Below are positions 40,783 to 53,406 of a DNA stretch of 64,000 nucleotides, in pieces. How positions within the stretch are numbered: position 1 is the stretch's first letter; each line of letters opens with the position of its first letter. The stretch is from the NCBI RefSeq assembly GCF_014268755.2, contig NZ_CP077093.1:682001-746000 (forward strand), in the 5' to 3' direction. The notes beneath the pieces are model-generated. The model saw only the letters and a program-made list of their open reading frames with translations, was not told the origin of the DNA and did no database searches. Origin of the DNA: Pseudomonas vanderleydeniana (GTDB lineage: Bacteria > Pseudomonadota > Gammaproteobacteria > Pseudomonadales > Pseudomonadaceae). A program made the position numbers and the translations under genes.

Positions 40783-41513
40783 GCCCGCCACCGTCGCCAG
40801 AGGATACTCGGCAGGCGTAGCAACATGCCGAAGAACAGCCGGGTATGCATGCCGGAAATCAGTGCGTTGTCGTGGAATAGGCGAAAGTGCGACAGGCCGT
40901 CCTGCGGATAGTGGACCCGGGTCGGCAACCAGCGCATGGGCTGGTTGCGCCAGGACAGGCGCACGAGGATTTCCGGGTCGAAGTCCATGCGCTTGCCGAT
41001 CCGGGCACTGTCGATCAGCGCCAGCACCGGCGGCAGCGGGTAGACCCGAAAACCGCACATGGAGTCGGGAATCTGCAGCGACAGGCTGTTGATCCATACC
41101 CAGACGTGGGTCAGGTAGCGGGCATAGAGCCGGCCCTTGGGCACGCTCTCGTCATACTGCGGGTAGCCGCAGATCAGCGCTTCGGGGTGGCTGCGGGACG
41201 CGTCAAGAAAGGTCGCGACATCCTGCAGGTCGTGCTGGCCGTCGGCATCCACCTGCAGGGCGTGGCTGAAACCGCGCCGCGAGGCTTCGCGCAGGCCGGC
41301 CATGACCGCACCGCCCTTGCCCTGGTTGACCGGCAGCTTGACCAGGAAGGTGTTTTCGCCTTCGGCCAGGCGCTCCAGCACCGCGGCGCAGGCCGCGCTG
41401 CTGGCATCGTCGACCAGCACGCAGGGCAGGCCGGCAGCCAGCAGGGCTTCGACCACTGCGGGCACGGCTGTCTCGTGGTTGTACACCGGAATCACTGCAC
41501 ACGGCCTATGCAT
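40779..41513 (-). CDS. Family 2 glycosyltransferase (dolichol-phosphate-mannose-synthase-like)
   Basis: 244-residue GT-A glycosyltransferase. Nucleotide-binding start AVIPVYNHETAVPAVVE, LVDDASS, and the metal-binding DAD in QVDADGQHDLQDV near residue 90 are all present; no transmembrane C-terminus is seen. It likely adds a sugar to the pigment lipid. In other aryl-polyene clusters a glycosyltransferase and an acyltransferase occur together, as here. It overlaps the ligase-dehydratase gene by 8 bp. Confidence 0.9.
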   Translation of the reverse strand: MHRPCAVIPVYNHETAVPAVVEALLAAGLPCVLVDDASSAACAAVLERLAEGENTFLVKLPVNQGKGGAVMAGLREASRRGFSHALQVDADGQHDLQDVATFLDASRSHPEALICGYPQYDESVPKGRLYARYLTHVWVWINSLSLQIPDSMCGFRVYPLPPVLALIDSARIGKRMDFDPEILVRLSWRNQPMRWLPTRVHYPQDGLSHFRLFHDNALISGMHTRLFFGMLLRLPSILWRRWRA

Positions 41514-43176
41514 GTGCTGCCTCCAGTACGATACGCCCGCTGGAACAGGCGGCTTCCCCGTTGCGGAAGGCGAAGTAGAGTTTGCCGCGCTCCTGGTCGA
41601 AGCGCAGGCTCAACTCGACCTGGTCGCCAGGGCGTACCAGCTGCTGGAACTTCAGCACTTCCATGCCGGCGAATTGCGCCGGCAGCTCCAGTCGCTCGCG
41701 ACCCAGCTCCAGGGCCCAGTTCACCTGGACCACGCCCGGCAGTACCGGGGTGACGGGGAAGTGGCCGCTGAAGTAGGCGAGATCCGGCGGAACGGCCAGT
41801 TGCAGCAGCCATTCGCCGTCCGTCTGGTGTTGCGCAAGCACCTCCGGCGCTTTCGGACGTGGCGCCTGCAACAGCGCCTGGACCTCGGCCTGCGGCAGCT
41901 TGCCCTGGGCGTTGAGCGGCAGTTGCCGCAGCAGGCGCCAACGCCGTGGCAGCGCCAGGGCTTCGCAGTGCTTGAGCAGATGCTGGCGCAGGGCTTCGGT
42001 CAAGGCGCGTCGGCCCTGGTTGCGCAGGGTGTGCAGGCCCTTTGCGGAGAGCACCAGCAAGGCGCCGAGATAGGCGCGGTTTTCCTGCACCACGCCCAGT
42101 CGCGCCTCGGCGACCCAGGGATGCTCCAGCAGGGCCTGTTCGAGCATCGGCAGAGAGATACGTTTCTCCTCCAGCTTGACGATGCGGTCGAGTCGGCCGA
42201 GCAGTTCGAAGCGTCCATCGGCCTCGAAGCGCGCCGCGTCGGCGGTCTGTTCGACATGCCCCTGCGGCAGGTAGGACGAGGCGACCTGCAGGGCGCCGTC
42301 GGCATCCTGGCTCAGGCGGACGTCGGCGAACGGGCGCCACAGCCGGTCGCCCTGGCGCCAGGCGATGCCGCCGGTTTCCGAGCTGCCGAGAATTTCCGTC
42401 GGCCATTGTCCCAGGCGTCGCTGCAGACTGCCGGCGGCCTCTTCCGGCAGTGCGCCGCCGGAGGAGAACACTCGGCGCACCGCGCTCAGCGCCGGCCAGT
42501 CGAGGTTGTCGCCCATGCGCTTGAGCAGCGCCGGGCTGGCGACCCAGGCGAACTGCGGGTGTTCGCGGCTGCTGCGTTGCAGGTCCTCGGGGAACGCCAG
42601 TTGCCTGCGCACGAAGGGGCGTCCGGCACACAGCGGCCAGAGCACGCGAAACAGCAGGCCATAGATATGCTGGGCCGCGACGCTGCCGATGATGCAGGCC
42701 TGGCCGAGGTCGGCACCCCACAGCTGTTCCAGCGCAAGCACTTCGTTGGCCAGCTGGCGCAGGCTCTTGTCGATGAGCTTGGGCTCGCCGCTGGAGCCTG
42801 AGGTGCACAGGCTCAGGCGGCACAGGTCGAGATCCAGCGCCGCCGGCTCCAGTGGCTCGGCCTGCAGGTAGGCGAGGTCGGTGCTATCGATCAGCCACAA
42901 GTCGACCTGGGCTGCCCAGCGTTGGCGGGTCTGGTCCTGCAGGTCAGGCAACAGCAGCACGGCCACGCCGGCCCGCCAGGCACCGAGCAGGGCGATCGCC
43001 AGTTCACCGGCGTCTTCCAGGTGCAGCGCCAGGCGTTGCACGTTGCGCTCGCGCAAGGCGGCGGCCAGGCCCAGGGCGCGCTGGCCCAACTGGGCGTGGT
43101 CCAGCGGCGGATCGATTGTCACGGCACGCCCGGCGTGCATCTTGAGCAGCAACTGCTCAAGGTTTATCCAATTCAT
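41506..43176 (-). CDS. apeH: AMP-dependent aryl ligase fused to a FabZ-like dehydratase (ApeH-ApeI)
   Basis: 556-residue bifunctional protein. The N-terminal part is an adenylate-forming ligase with the phosphate loop [16 protein letters not shown] near residue 124 and the hinge-side motif [14 protein letters not shown] near 336. From about residue 446 to the end it is a hotdog dehydratase with [16 protein letters not shown], whose His472 is the likely active site. In the E. coli and Xenorhabdus clusters known to me these are two genes, apeH and apeI. The ligase should load an aryl acid on the ACP and the hotdog domain dehydrate with ApeP. ATG 43176 overlaps the membrane-protein stop by ATGA. 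Confidence 0.9.
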   Translation of the reverse strand: MNWINLEQLLLKMHAGRAVTIDPPLDHAQLGQRALGLAAALRERNVQRLALHLEDAGELAIALLGAWRAGVAVLLLPDLQDQTRQRWAAQVDLWLIDSTDLAYLQAEPLEPAALDLDLCRLSLCTSGSSGEPKLIDKSLRQLANEVLALEQLWGADLGQACIIGSVAAQHIYGLLFRVLWPLCAGRPFVRRQLAFPEDLQRSSREHPQFAWVASPALLKRMGDNLDWPALSAVRRVFSSGGALPEEAAGSLQRRLGQWPTEILGSSETGGIAWRQGDRLWRPFADVRLSQDADGALQVASSYLPQGHVEQTADAARFEADGRFELLGRLDRIVKLEEKRISLPMLEQALLEHPWVAEARLGVVQENRAYLGALLVLSAKGLHTLRNQGRRALTEALRQHLLKHCEALALPRRWRLLRQLPLNAQGKLPQAEVQALLQAPRPKAPEVLAQHQTDGEWLLQLAVPPDLAYFSGHFPVTPVLPGVVQVNWALELGRERLELPAQFAGMEVLKFQQLVRPGDQVELSLRFDQERGKLYFAFRNGEAACSSGRIVLEAAHA

Positions 43177-43718
43177 GCGCGGCCTCTTACGCGTTGTCGT
43201 ATCAGCCATTCAATGGCAAACAGCAGGCCCATCAAGCCGTAGGCGATCAGGCCGTTGTACAACGTCCACCAGCTCAGCGGTGCCCAGAGGGTGAGGGCGG
43301 CGGCGAGCAGGCCGTTACAGAGAAAGAACAGGCTCCAGACCTGCGTCACCCGGCGTGTGTAGCGAATCGCCACGTCCGGCAGTTCCGGCTCGCTCAGCCG
43401 TGCCAGCCGCTCGGCCATTGGCGGGCCGAACTTCAGGCTCAGGCCGAACAGACCGAGCATGAAGCCGCTGATCAGCACCGGGTACCAGCGCAGCAGTGCC
43501 GGGCTGTTCAGCAACCCGAGCAAGCCGCAGAAGACGATGGCGCACAGGGCCATCCACAGGCTTCCTGGCTTGCGTTCGCCGGTCAGCGCGCGGGCCAGCC
43601 ACAGGCTGCCGAGCAACAGCCCGAACTGCCAGGGGGCGAAATGCTCCATGCCGAAATACACCGCAAAGGGGTACAGCAGGCCCGCCAACAGCAGGCCCAG
43701 GCCGATCAGTCGACTCAT
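43173..43718 (-). CDS. COG4648-like inner-membrane protein of the aryl-polyene operon
   Basis: 181-residue polytopic membrane protein with about five hydrophobic segments (e.g. LIGLGLLLAGLLYPFAVYFG, LWMALCAIVFCGLLGLL, VLISGFMLGLFGLSLKFG, TLYNGLIAYGLMGLLFAIEW). The motif YTRRVTQVWSLFF near residue 120 is the most conserved-looking part. Family members sit beside ACPs in aryl-polyene clusters (ApeG position); biochemical role unknown. ATGA overlap with the second ACP and with the ligase gene. Confidence 0.82.
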   Translation of the reverse strand: MSRLIGLGLLLAGLLYPFAVYFGMEHFAPWQFGLLLGSLWLARALTGERKPGSLWMALCAIVFCGLLGLLNSPALLRWYPVLISGFMLGLFGLSLKFGPPMAERLARLSEPELPDVAIRYTRRVTQVWSLFFLCNGLLAAALTLWAPLSWWTLYNGLIAYGLMGLLFAIEWLIRQRVRGRA

Positions 43719-43969
43719 GCGGCCGGCTGGACCAGCCGGAACACGGCCTCGACCACGTCGTTGACGGTACGGACCGCCTTGAACTCCTCGGCGGCGATCT
43801 TCTTGCCGGTCTGGCGCTTGATATGGTCGATCAGGTCCACGGCATCGATGCTGTCGATTTCCAGGTCCTGGTACAGGTTGCTGTCCAGGGTGACGCGCTC
43901 GGGCTCGAGCTCGAACAGTTCGACCAGGGCATCGCGCAGGGTGTTGAAGATGTCTTCACGGGTTTGCAT
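43715..43969 (-). CDS. apeF: Acyl carrier protein 2 (ApeF-type)
   Basis: 84-residue ACP with the 4'-phosphopantetheine Ser40 in LEIDSIDAVDL and an acidic helix II. It begins 9 bp after the first ACP, with GGTGGGG-type site before ATG 43969, and overlaps the membrane-protein start by 4 bp. Two different ACPs are standard in aryl-polyene clusters and probably carry the starter and the growing chain. Confidence 0.94.
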   Translation of the reverse strand: MQTREDIFNTLRDALVELFELEPERVTLDSNLYQDLEIDSIDAVDLIDHIKRQTGKKIAAEEFKAVRTVNDVVEAVFRLVQPAA

Positions 43970-43978
43970 GGTGGGGTC

Positions 43979-44251
43979 TCACGCTGCCTGTTTTGCCGTG
44001 ACGAAAGCCGCAAGGCTGGCCACGCTGGAAAAATGGTCACGGGTGTCCTTGGCGTCCGCATCGATCTTGATGCCGTAGCGCTTCTGGATGGCCAGGCCGA
44101 GTTCGAGGGCGTCCACCGAGTCCAGGCCCAGGCCTTCGCCGAACAGCGTTTGCTCGTTGCCGATGTCCTGGACGCTGATGTCCTCGAGGCCGAGGGCCTC
44201 GATGATCAGTTCCTTGATTTCAAGGTGCAGGGCGCTTGTTGGATCGCTCAT
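43979..44251 (-). CDS. apeE: Acyl carrier protein 1 (ApeE-type)
   Basis: 90-residue ACP with Ser45 in GLGLDSVDALELGL as the prosthetic group site. ATG 44251 lies 32 bp inside the 3' end of the acyltransferase gene in another frame, an unusually long overlap; GGAG upstream supports it. It is more hydrophobic around the Ser than ACP 2, which fits a separate partner enzyme. Confidence 0.93.
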   Translation of the reverse strand: MSDPTSALHLEIKELIIEALGLEDISVQDIGNEQTLFGEGLGLDSVDALELGLAIQKRYGIKIDADAKDTRDHFSSVASLAAFVTAKQAA

Positions 44252-45017
44252 CTGTGGCGAGCTCCTTAATGAAGTAATGGTGCAGAAAATCGTTGAGCTT
44301 GCGCGAAGCCTGGGGCGCGGGGCCCTGGCTGGCGAAGGTCTGTGGGTCTATATCGGCCCCGACGCGAAAACTGAAATGCACCCGACGCAGGGGGATGCGA
44401 TACCAGGGTTCGGCCTTGGTCAGGGTGGTCGGGCTGACCTCGATCACCACCGGGGTAATGATTCTCGCACCACGCAAGGCGATTGCGGCGGCGCCGCGAT
44501 GAAAGGACGGCGTCGTGCCGGGCGCGGTACGGGTGCCTTCGGGGAAGATGATCAGGGTCTGGCCACCCTTCAGCGCGCCGACGGCGGCATCGAGCATGTC
44601 CATGCTGCCATCGTTGCTGATGTATTCGGCGGTCCGCACTGGCCCGCGGGTGAACGGGTTCTGCCAGAGGCTCTGCTTGACCACGCAGTTGGCGTTGCGC
44701 ACCAGGCCGATCAGGAACACCACGTCGATCAGCGACGGGTGGTTGGCGATGATCATCTGGCCGGGGCGCCCGAGCCGGTCCGCGCCTTCGACCTCGTAGG
44801 TCAGTACGCCGCTGCGGGCCATGAAGCGGATGAACAGCCAGAACAGCCGGCTGATCGTCCGTCGTGCGCGCTCGCGCTGGTGTTGCGCGTCGCCGGGCAG
44901 GCAGGCGAGCAGCGGGAAGATCAACAGGCGCAGGCACAGGCCGCCCAGGCCGAACAGGGCAAAGCTGATGGCGGTGGCCAGCAGGCGCCAGTAATAGGCG
45001 TCGCGTGGCTTGCTCAT
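44220..45017 (-). CDS. 1-acyl-glycerol-3-phosphate acyltransferase-like protein (aryl-polyene operon)
   Basis: 265-residue PlsC-family acyltransferase. Membrane helix near residues 15-35 (ISFALFGLGGLCLRLLIFPLL), motif I NHPSLID (His and Asp four apart), motif III FPEGTRT. It probably links an acyl or aryl-polyene chain to a lipid-like core. Other in-frame ATGs lie upstream, but ATG 45017 overlaps the previous stop as ATGA and gives a normal N-terminus. Confidence 0.88.
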   Translation of the reverse strand: MSKPRDAYYWRLLATAISFALFGLGGLCLRLLIFPLLACLPGDAQHQRERARRTISRLFWLFIRFMARSGVLTYEVEGADRLGRPGQMIIANHPSLIDVVFLIGLVRNANCVVKQSLWQNPFTRGPVRTAEYISNDGSMDMLDAAVGALKGGQTLIIFPEGTRTAPGTTPSFHRGAAAIALRGARIITPVVIEVSPTTLTKAEPWYRIPLRRVHFSFRVGADIDPQTFASQGPAPQASRKLNDFLHHYFIKELATDERSNKRPAP

Positions 45018-45733
45018 GCGCGGCGTTGCCAGTTCCATGCACGGGTCTTCCATGTGTGTTGGCAGGTGGTTTGCGGCCCGAGCAGGGTCCGTACCAGGTT
45101 CAGCGCATGAGGCCACTGCGTACGGGAATCCTGGTTCTCGCAGCGTCCGAGGGACAGTTGCCAGTCGTCACCCGGCGTTAGCAGCAGGCCGACGGCATAG
45201 GGAAAGGGCACGTCGTCGATCCAGCGACTGTAGGCCTCGGGTGGTCGTTCCTCGGTGATGACCAGCAGGACCGCCGGCGCGCCCTCGGCCAGCAGCGCCG
45301 CCGCCTCCAGCATGCCGTGCTCGAGGCCGTCGCCGTTGGCGGCGAGCGCGGTCATTTCGCTGGTTTCACCACGCATGATCGACCACAGGCCGATGATGGC
45401 GTTATGCACCGAGAGGCTGAACTGGGTCGGTGACAACGGTTGCTCGGCGGCCAGGTCGCTGAGGATCTCCAGTGTGCGTGGGGTTTCGCCGTGGCGGGAA
45501 ATGAACACCAGGGGCAGGGCTTCATGGCCTTCGGCCAGCGGCCAGCCGACGCTGAACGCCATGCGCGCCAGCCGGCTCAGGCGGCGGCGCTGCATGGCCG
45601 GCAGGAACGACACATCGGGCGCTGCCTCGCTCGGTGTCGGAACCGTCGGCTGGTGGCTCCAGGCCTGCCAGTCGGACACGCTTTCGAGGCTCGGGGCCCA
45701 GGCGCGCCATTGAGCGATATTGAAATTGATCAC
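45014..45733 (-). CDS. apeC: Ketosynthase-like chain-length factor (ApeC-type)
   Basis: 239-residue truncated beta-ketoacyl-synthase fold without a catalytic Cys, of the Ketoacyl-synt_2 type. The visible pattern includes VFISRHGETPRTLEILSDLA, SLSVHNAIIGLWSI and an AAALLAEGAPAVLLVI strand-helix. In studied systems such a protein pairs with ApeO and fixes chain length. GTG 45733 is the likely start; a purine-rich GGAAGA lies just upstream. It is the first gene of the operon, and the upstream 360 bp should hold the promoter. Confidence 0.82.
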   Translation of the reverse strand: MINFNIAQWRAWAPSLESVSDWQAWSHQPTVPTPSEAAPDVSFLPAMQRRRLSRLARMAFSVGWPLAEGHEALPLVFISRHGETPRTLEILSDLAAEQPLSPTQFSLSVHNAIIGLWSIMRGETSEMTALAANGDGLEHGMLEAAALLAEGAPAVLLVITEERPPEAYSRWIDDVPFPYAVGLLLTPGDDWQLSLGRCENQDSRTQWPHALNLVRTLLGPQTTCQHTWKTRAWNWQRRA

Positions 45734-46096
45734 TGAGTGTCTTCCCGCCCCTGCGGGCTTCCTTGAAACGCTACGGCTGTATCCTTGAGCGATACCAACC
45801 TTGGCGTGGCGCTGTGGCCGAGTGGCGCGCATTATCCCGGTGTGGCGGGCTTGTAGCAAACAATTGGCTACATTTTGCACGATAAAATTTACAGGTGGAC
45901 ACTCGAGTAAATGTCACATGGCCATTATTCGTGTTTTTGGTGATACATCTGTCGGCTGTTTCCTCGGGTTGGATGGAATCTTCCGGGGTTTGCCGAGTTA
46001 TGGGCGATTGTGCCGTAGTTCTTGTCTGTTCGAGGTGGCGAAGCGACAGCCAAGCCCTCTACACTGGCTCATTCATTGAAACACGGAGGTCTTGTC
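45734..46096. promoter_or_regulatory. Divergent promoter region between aryl-polyene operon and parA-like gene
   Basis: 363 bp without a credible gene; AT-rich around 45850-45910. A dyad TGTAGC-N9-GCTACA spans 45852-45872, about 120 bp upstream of the first polyene gene, and is a candidate operator. GGAGG at about 46085 serves parA. No regulator gene lies in the cluster, so control is probably by a distant or global factor. No promoter pair could be fixed. Confidence 0.45.
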
Positions 46097-46870
46097 ATGC
46101 GGCGTGTGGTGTTCAATCAGAAAGGTGGGGTCGGCAAGTCGAGCATTGCCTGCAACCTGGCGGCGGTCAGCGCCAGCGAAGGCTATCGGACCCTGTTGGT
46201 GGACCTCGATGCCCAGGCCAACTCCACGCAATACCTGACCGGCCTGACCGGTGAAGACATTCCCATGGGGATCGCCGACTTCTTCAAGCAGACCCTGTCC
46301 TCCGGGCCTTTCTCGAAGAAGAACCAGGTCGACATCTACGAGACGCCGTTCGACAACCTGCATGTGATCACCGCCACTGCGGAGCTGGCCGACCTGCAGC
46401 CCAAGCTCGAGGCCAAGCACAAGATCAACAAGCTGCGCAAACTCCTGGAGGAGCTGGCCGAGAATTACGACCGGATCTACCTGGACACCCCGCCAGCGCT
46501 GAATTTCTATGCGGTTTCGGCGTTGATCGCTGCTGATCGCGTACTGATTCCTTTCGACTGCGACAGCTTCTCGCGCCAGGCGCTGTACGGCCTGCTGCAG
46601 GAAATCGAAGAGCTGAAGGAAGACCACAACGAAGACCTGCAGGTCGAGGGGATCGTGGTCAACCAGTTCCAGGCCCGCGCCAGCCTGCCGCAGCAGATGC
46701 TCGACAGCCTGATTGCCGACGGGCTACCGGTGCTGCCGGTGTACCTGGGCAGTTCGGTGAAGATGCGCGAGTCCCACGAGGCCAGCAAACCGCTGATCCA
46801 CTTCGATCCGCGCCACAAGCTGACCCAGCAGTTCGTCGAGCTGCACAACCTGCTCGAAGAGAACGCCTAG
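46097..46870 (+). CDS. ParA/MinD-family ATPase (orphan)
   Basis: 257-residue Walker-type ATPase. The deviant Walker A KGGVGKSS at residues 9-16, Walker A' LLVDLDAQANST near 34-45 and the Walker B LDTPPALNFYAVSALIAADR region are clear. ATG 46097 follows GGAGG by 7 bases; longer frames upstream are not protein-like. No ParB-like gene or parS site is visible nearby, so this is an orphan cargo- or complex-positioning ATPase rather than the chromosome partition pair. Its TAG overlaps the trxC stop (shared CTAG). Confidence 0.9.
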   Translation: MRRVVFNQKGGVGKSSIACNLAAVSASEGYRTLLVDLDAQANSTQYLTGLTGEDIPMGIADFFKQTLSSGPFSKKNQVDIYETPFDNLHVITATAELADLQPKLEAKHKINKLRKLLEELAENYDRIYLDTPPALNFYAVSALIAADRVLIPFDCDSFSRQALYGLLQEIEELKEDHNEDLQVEGIVVNQFQARASLPQQMLDSLIADGLPVLPVYLGSSVKMRESHEASKPLIHFDPRHKLTQQFVELHNLLEENA

Positions 46871-47307
46871 ACGGCGATACCCTGGCTGCGCAGCCAGGCC
46901 AGCAGTTGAGGGAGTGGAAACGCTCCGCTCTGCCGCGCGACTTCCCGGCCATTCCTGAACAGGATCAGGCTGGGAATCGAGCGAATACCCAATTGGGCTG
47001 ACAACTGCTGGTTGGCTTCGCTGTCGAGCTTGGCCAGGCGGCATTTGCCGGCCAGTTGCGCGGCGGCCTGTTCGAACACCGGCGCAAACGACTTGCACGG
47101 CCCGCACCAATCCGCCCAGACGTCCAGCAACAGTGGCAGGTCGCCCTTGATCTGGCTGGCGTAGTCACCCTGGTTCAACTCGAAAGGTTTGTTCAGCAGC
47201 ACCTCGCCCTTGCAGCGCCCGCATTTCGGCTGGTCGCCGAGGCGTTCGGCAGGCAGGCGGTTGAGGCCGTTGCAGTGGGGGCAGGGGATCAGCAGGGGGG
47301 CGGACAT
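46867..47307 (-). CDS. trxC: Thioredoxin 2 (TrxC)
   Basis: 146-residue cytoplasmic thioredoxin with an N-terminal zinc ribbon (CPHCN near residue 8 and CGRCK near residue 28) and the redox motif WCGPC in VWADWCGPCKSF. That combination distinguishes TrxC from TrxA. ATG 47307 gives the usual MSAPLLIPCPHCN start; an in-frame ATG lies eight codons upstream. It is convergent with the parA-like gene, the two stops sharing four bases. Confidence 0.93.
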   Translation of the reverse strand: MSAPLLIPCPHCNGLNRLPAERLGDQPKCGRCKGEVLLNKPFELNQGDYASQIKGDLPLLLDVWADWCGPCKSFAPVFEQAAAQLAGKCRLAKLDSEANQQLSAQLGIRSIPSLILFRNGREVARQSGAFPLPQLLAWLRSQGIAV

Positions 47308-47860
47308 GAGAGGGCTCGCTGTAAGGGGCAATGTTGCCTATCTGGAGTCAGGCTGCGGCTTTATCAAGTTCGTTTGGGTTGTGTGGGATGGCAAACTGCG
47401 GTTTTGCATCCCGGTTTTCTTTCGCGGCAGATGAGGCACCGTTGAGTAGCCGTGAGGTGTGTTCGAGTGCGTGCTTGGCTGAGGTGCCCGGATGGACGGC
47501 CCGGTCATAGAGGAACCCGGCGCACCCGAAAGTGCACCACGCACAGCTGCCATAACGTGAATTTTGGGCACCGTCGTGCGTGAACGTAGCAGGGCAATGG
47601 TGCGTTCCCTCTATGAATAAACCCGGCCGTCAAACCGGATCACGAATACGTCGTGACTTGGCGAGAATCGGCATTGAAGGACAAAGGGGCAACTGCAAAG
47701 GTTGTTACGAAATGGGAGGGGATTTATACGGCGTTTTGTTGGACTCTATTTCACTTCGTCGGATGTCATGTACAGATACTCGCCTTGTCTGAACTGGGGT
47801 GCTACTTTTGTTGCACTTTCGGTTTCAAGCCGATTCACTCTGTTTGAACAGGAGAGTTAC
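47308..47860. other. Gene-free lower-GC stretch between trxC and the toxin-antitoxin pair
   Basis: About 550 bp with base composition nearer 50% GC, unlike the surrounding genes. Short frames on both strands have no family likeness. The last 15 bases contain AGGAG, the ribosome-binding site of the antitoxin gene. It may be the remains of a transferred segment; no inverted repeats or att-like duplications were recognised. Confidence 0.4.
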
Positions 47861-48130
47861 ATGTCCGTCACTTCCAAAATTCGTCGTCAAGGTGGCGCTG
47901 CCGTCATGACCATTCCTCCTACCCTGCTGAAACTCCTGCACCTGGACGTAGGAGCGCAGCTTGAGTTGAAGGTGGTCGATGGCGAGTTGATTGCAAAACC
48001 GATGATTCGTCCTGCTCGCAAACGGTACTCCCTGACTGAGCTGCTTCAGGGGGCCGAGGCGATAGTGGAGTTGAACGCTGAAACCGCGTGGGCTCGTGAA
48101 GGTGACCCGGTTGGAAGGGAGATAGGTTGA
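47861..48130 (+). CDS. MazE/AbrB-type antitoxin
   Basis: 89-residue SpoVT-AbrB-fold antitoxin. The N-terminal DNA-binding swapped-hairpin is seen in SKIRRQGGAAVMTIPPTLLKLLHL with LELKVVDGELIAKP next; the acidic C-terminus (VELNAETAWAREGD) should bind the toxin. ATG 47861 has AGGAG upstream with 6-base spacing. Its TGA overlaps the toxin ATG by one base, the typical antitoxin-first order and probable autoregulation. Confidence 0.9.
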   Translation: MSVTSKIRRQGGAAVMTIPPTLLKLLHLDVGAQLELKVVDGELIAKPMIRPARKRYSLTELLQGAEAIVELNAETAWAREGDPVGREIG

Positions 48131-48492
48131 TGGTACGCAGGCAGGCCCCGCAGCGTGGTGATGTCTATTGGATTGATCCTAATCCGGTGGCTGGTCGAGA
48201 AATGATGAATCGCCACCGGTTTGTGGTCATCACTCCACGAGAAATCAACGCGTTGGGTGTCAGCATGACCGTTCCCATCACGACTGGCGGCTCGTTCAGT
48301 CGTAATTCCGGTCTGGCGGTTATCGTTACCGGCCATGAGACCAACGGCGTCGCCTTATGCAATCAGGTCCGCAGCTTCGATATCGAACAGCGCGTACGAG
48401 ACGGTTCTGCCAAATTCATCGAGCGGTTGGACGATATCACGATGATGGATATCGTCTGCCGGGTGGTCAGCGTCATCGACCCCGAAGTGTGA
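48130..48492 (+). CDS. MazF/PemK/ChpB-type endoribonuclease toxin
   Basis: 120-residue type II toxin of the CcdB/MazF fold. Family marks: GDVYWIDPNP near residues 10-19, HRFVVITPREINALG and the TGHETNGVALCNQVRSFD segment with the conserved Q-V-R-S/D. Length and C-terminus match intact members, so it looks functional. It is expected to cleave mRNA when free of its antitoxin. TTG 48127 is an alternative start three bases earlier. Confidence 0.92.
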   Translation: MVRRQAPQRGDVYWIDPNPVAGREMMNRHRFVVITPREINALGVSMTVPITTGGSFSRNSGLAVIVTGHETNGVALCNQVRSFDIEQRVRDGSAKFIERLDDITMMDIVCRVVSVIDPEV

Positions 48493-48496
48493 GCCC

Positions 48497-49999
<1,503 letters not shown>

Positions 50000-50013
50000 T
50001 TAGTGCGCTGATG

Positions 50014-53367
<3,354 letters not shown>

Positions 53368-53406
53368 AGGTACCGGTCGAGCAAGGTAAGTCGGAAAGTG
53401 GGCAGT

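Noticed and set aside
45801..46079. 92-codon frame upstream of the parA-like gene
   Set aside because: No recognisable domain, ends just before the parA ribosome-binding site, and overlaps the probable promoter region.
46097..46870. Chromosomal partition ParA
   Set aside because: No parB or parS nearby, and the chromosomal pair normally lies near the origin with gidB; called an orphan ParA-family ATPase.
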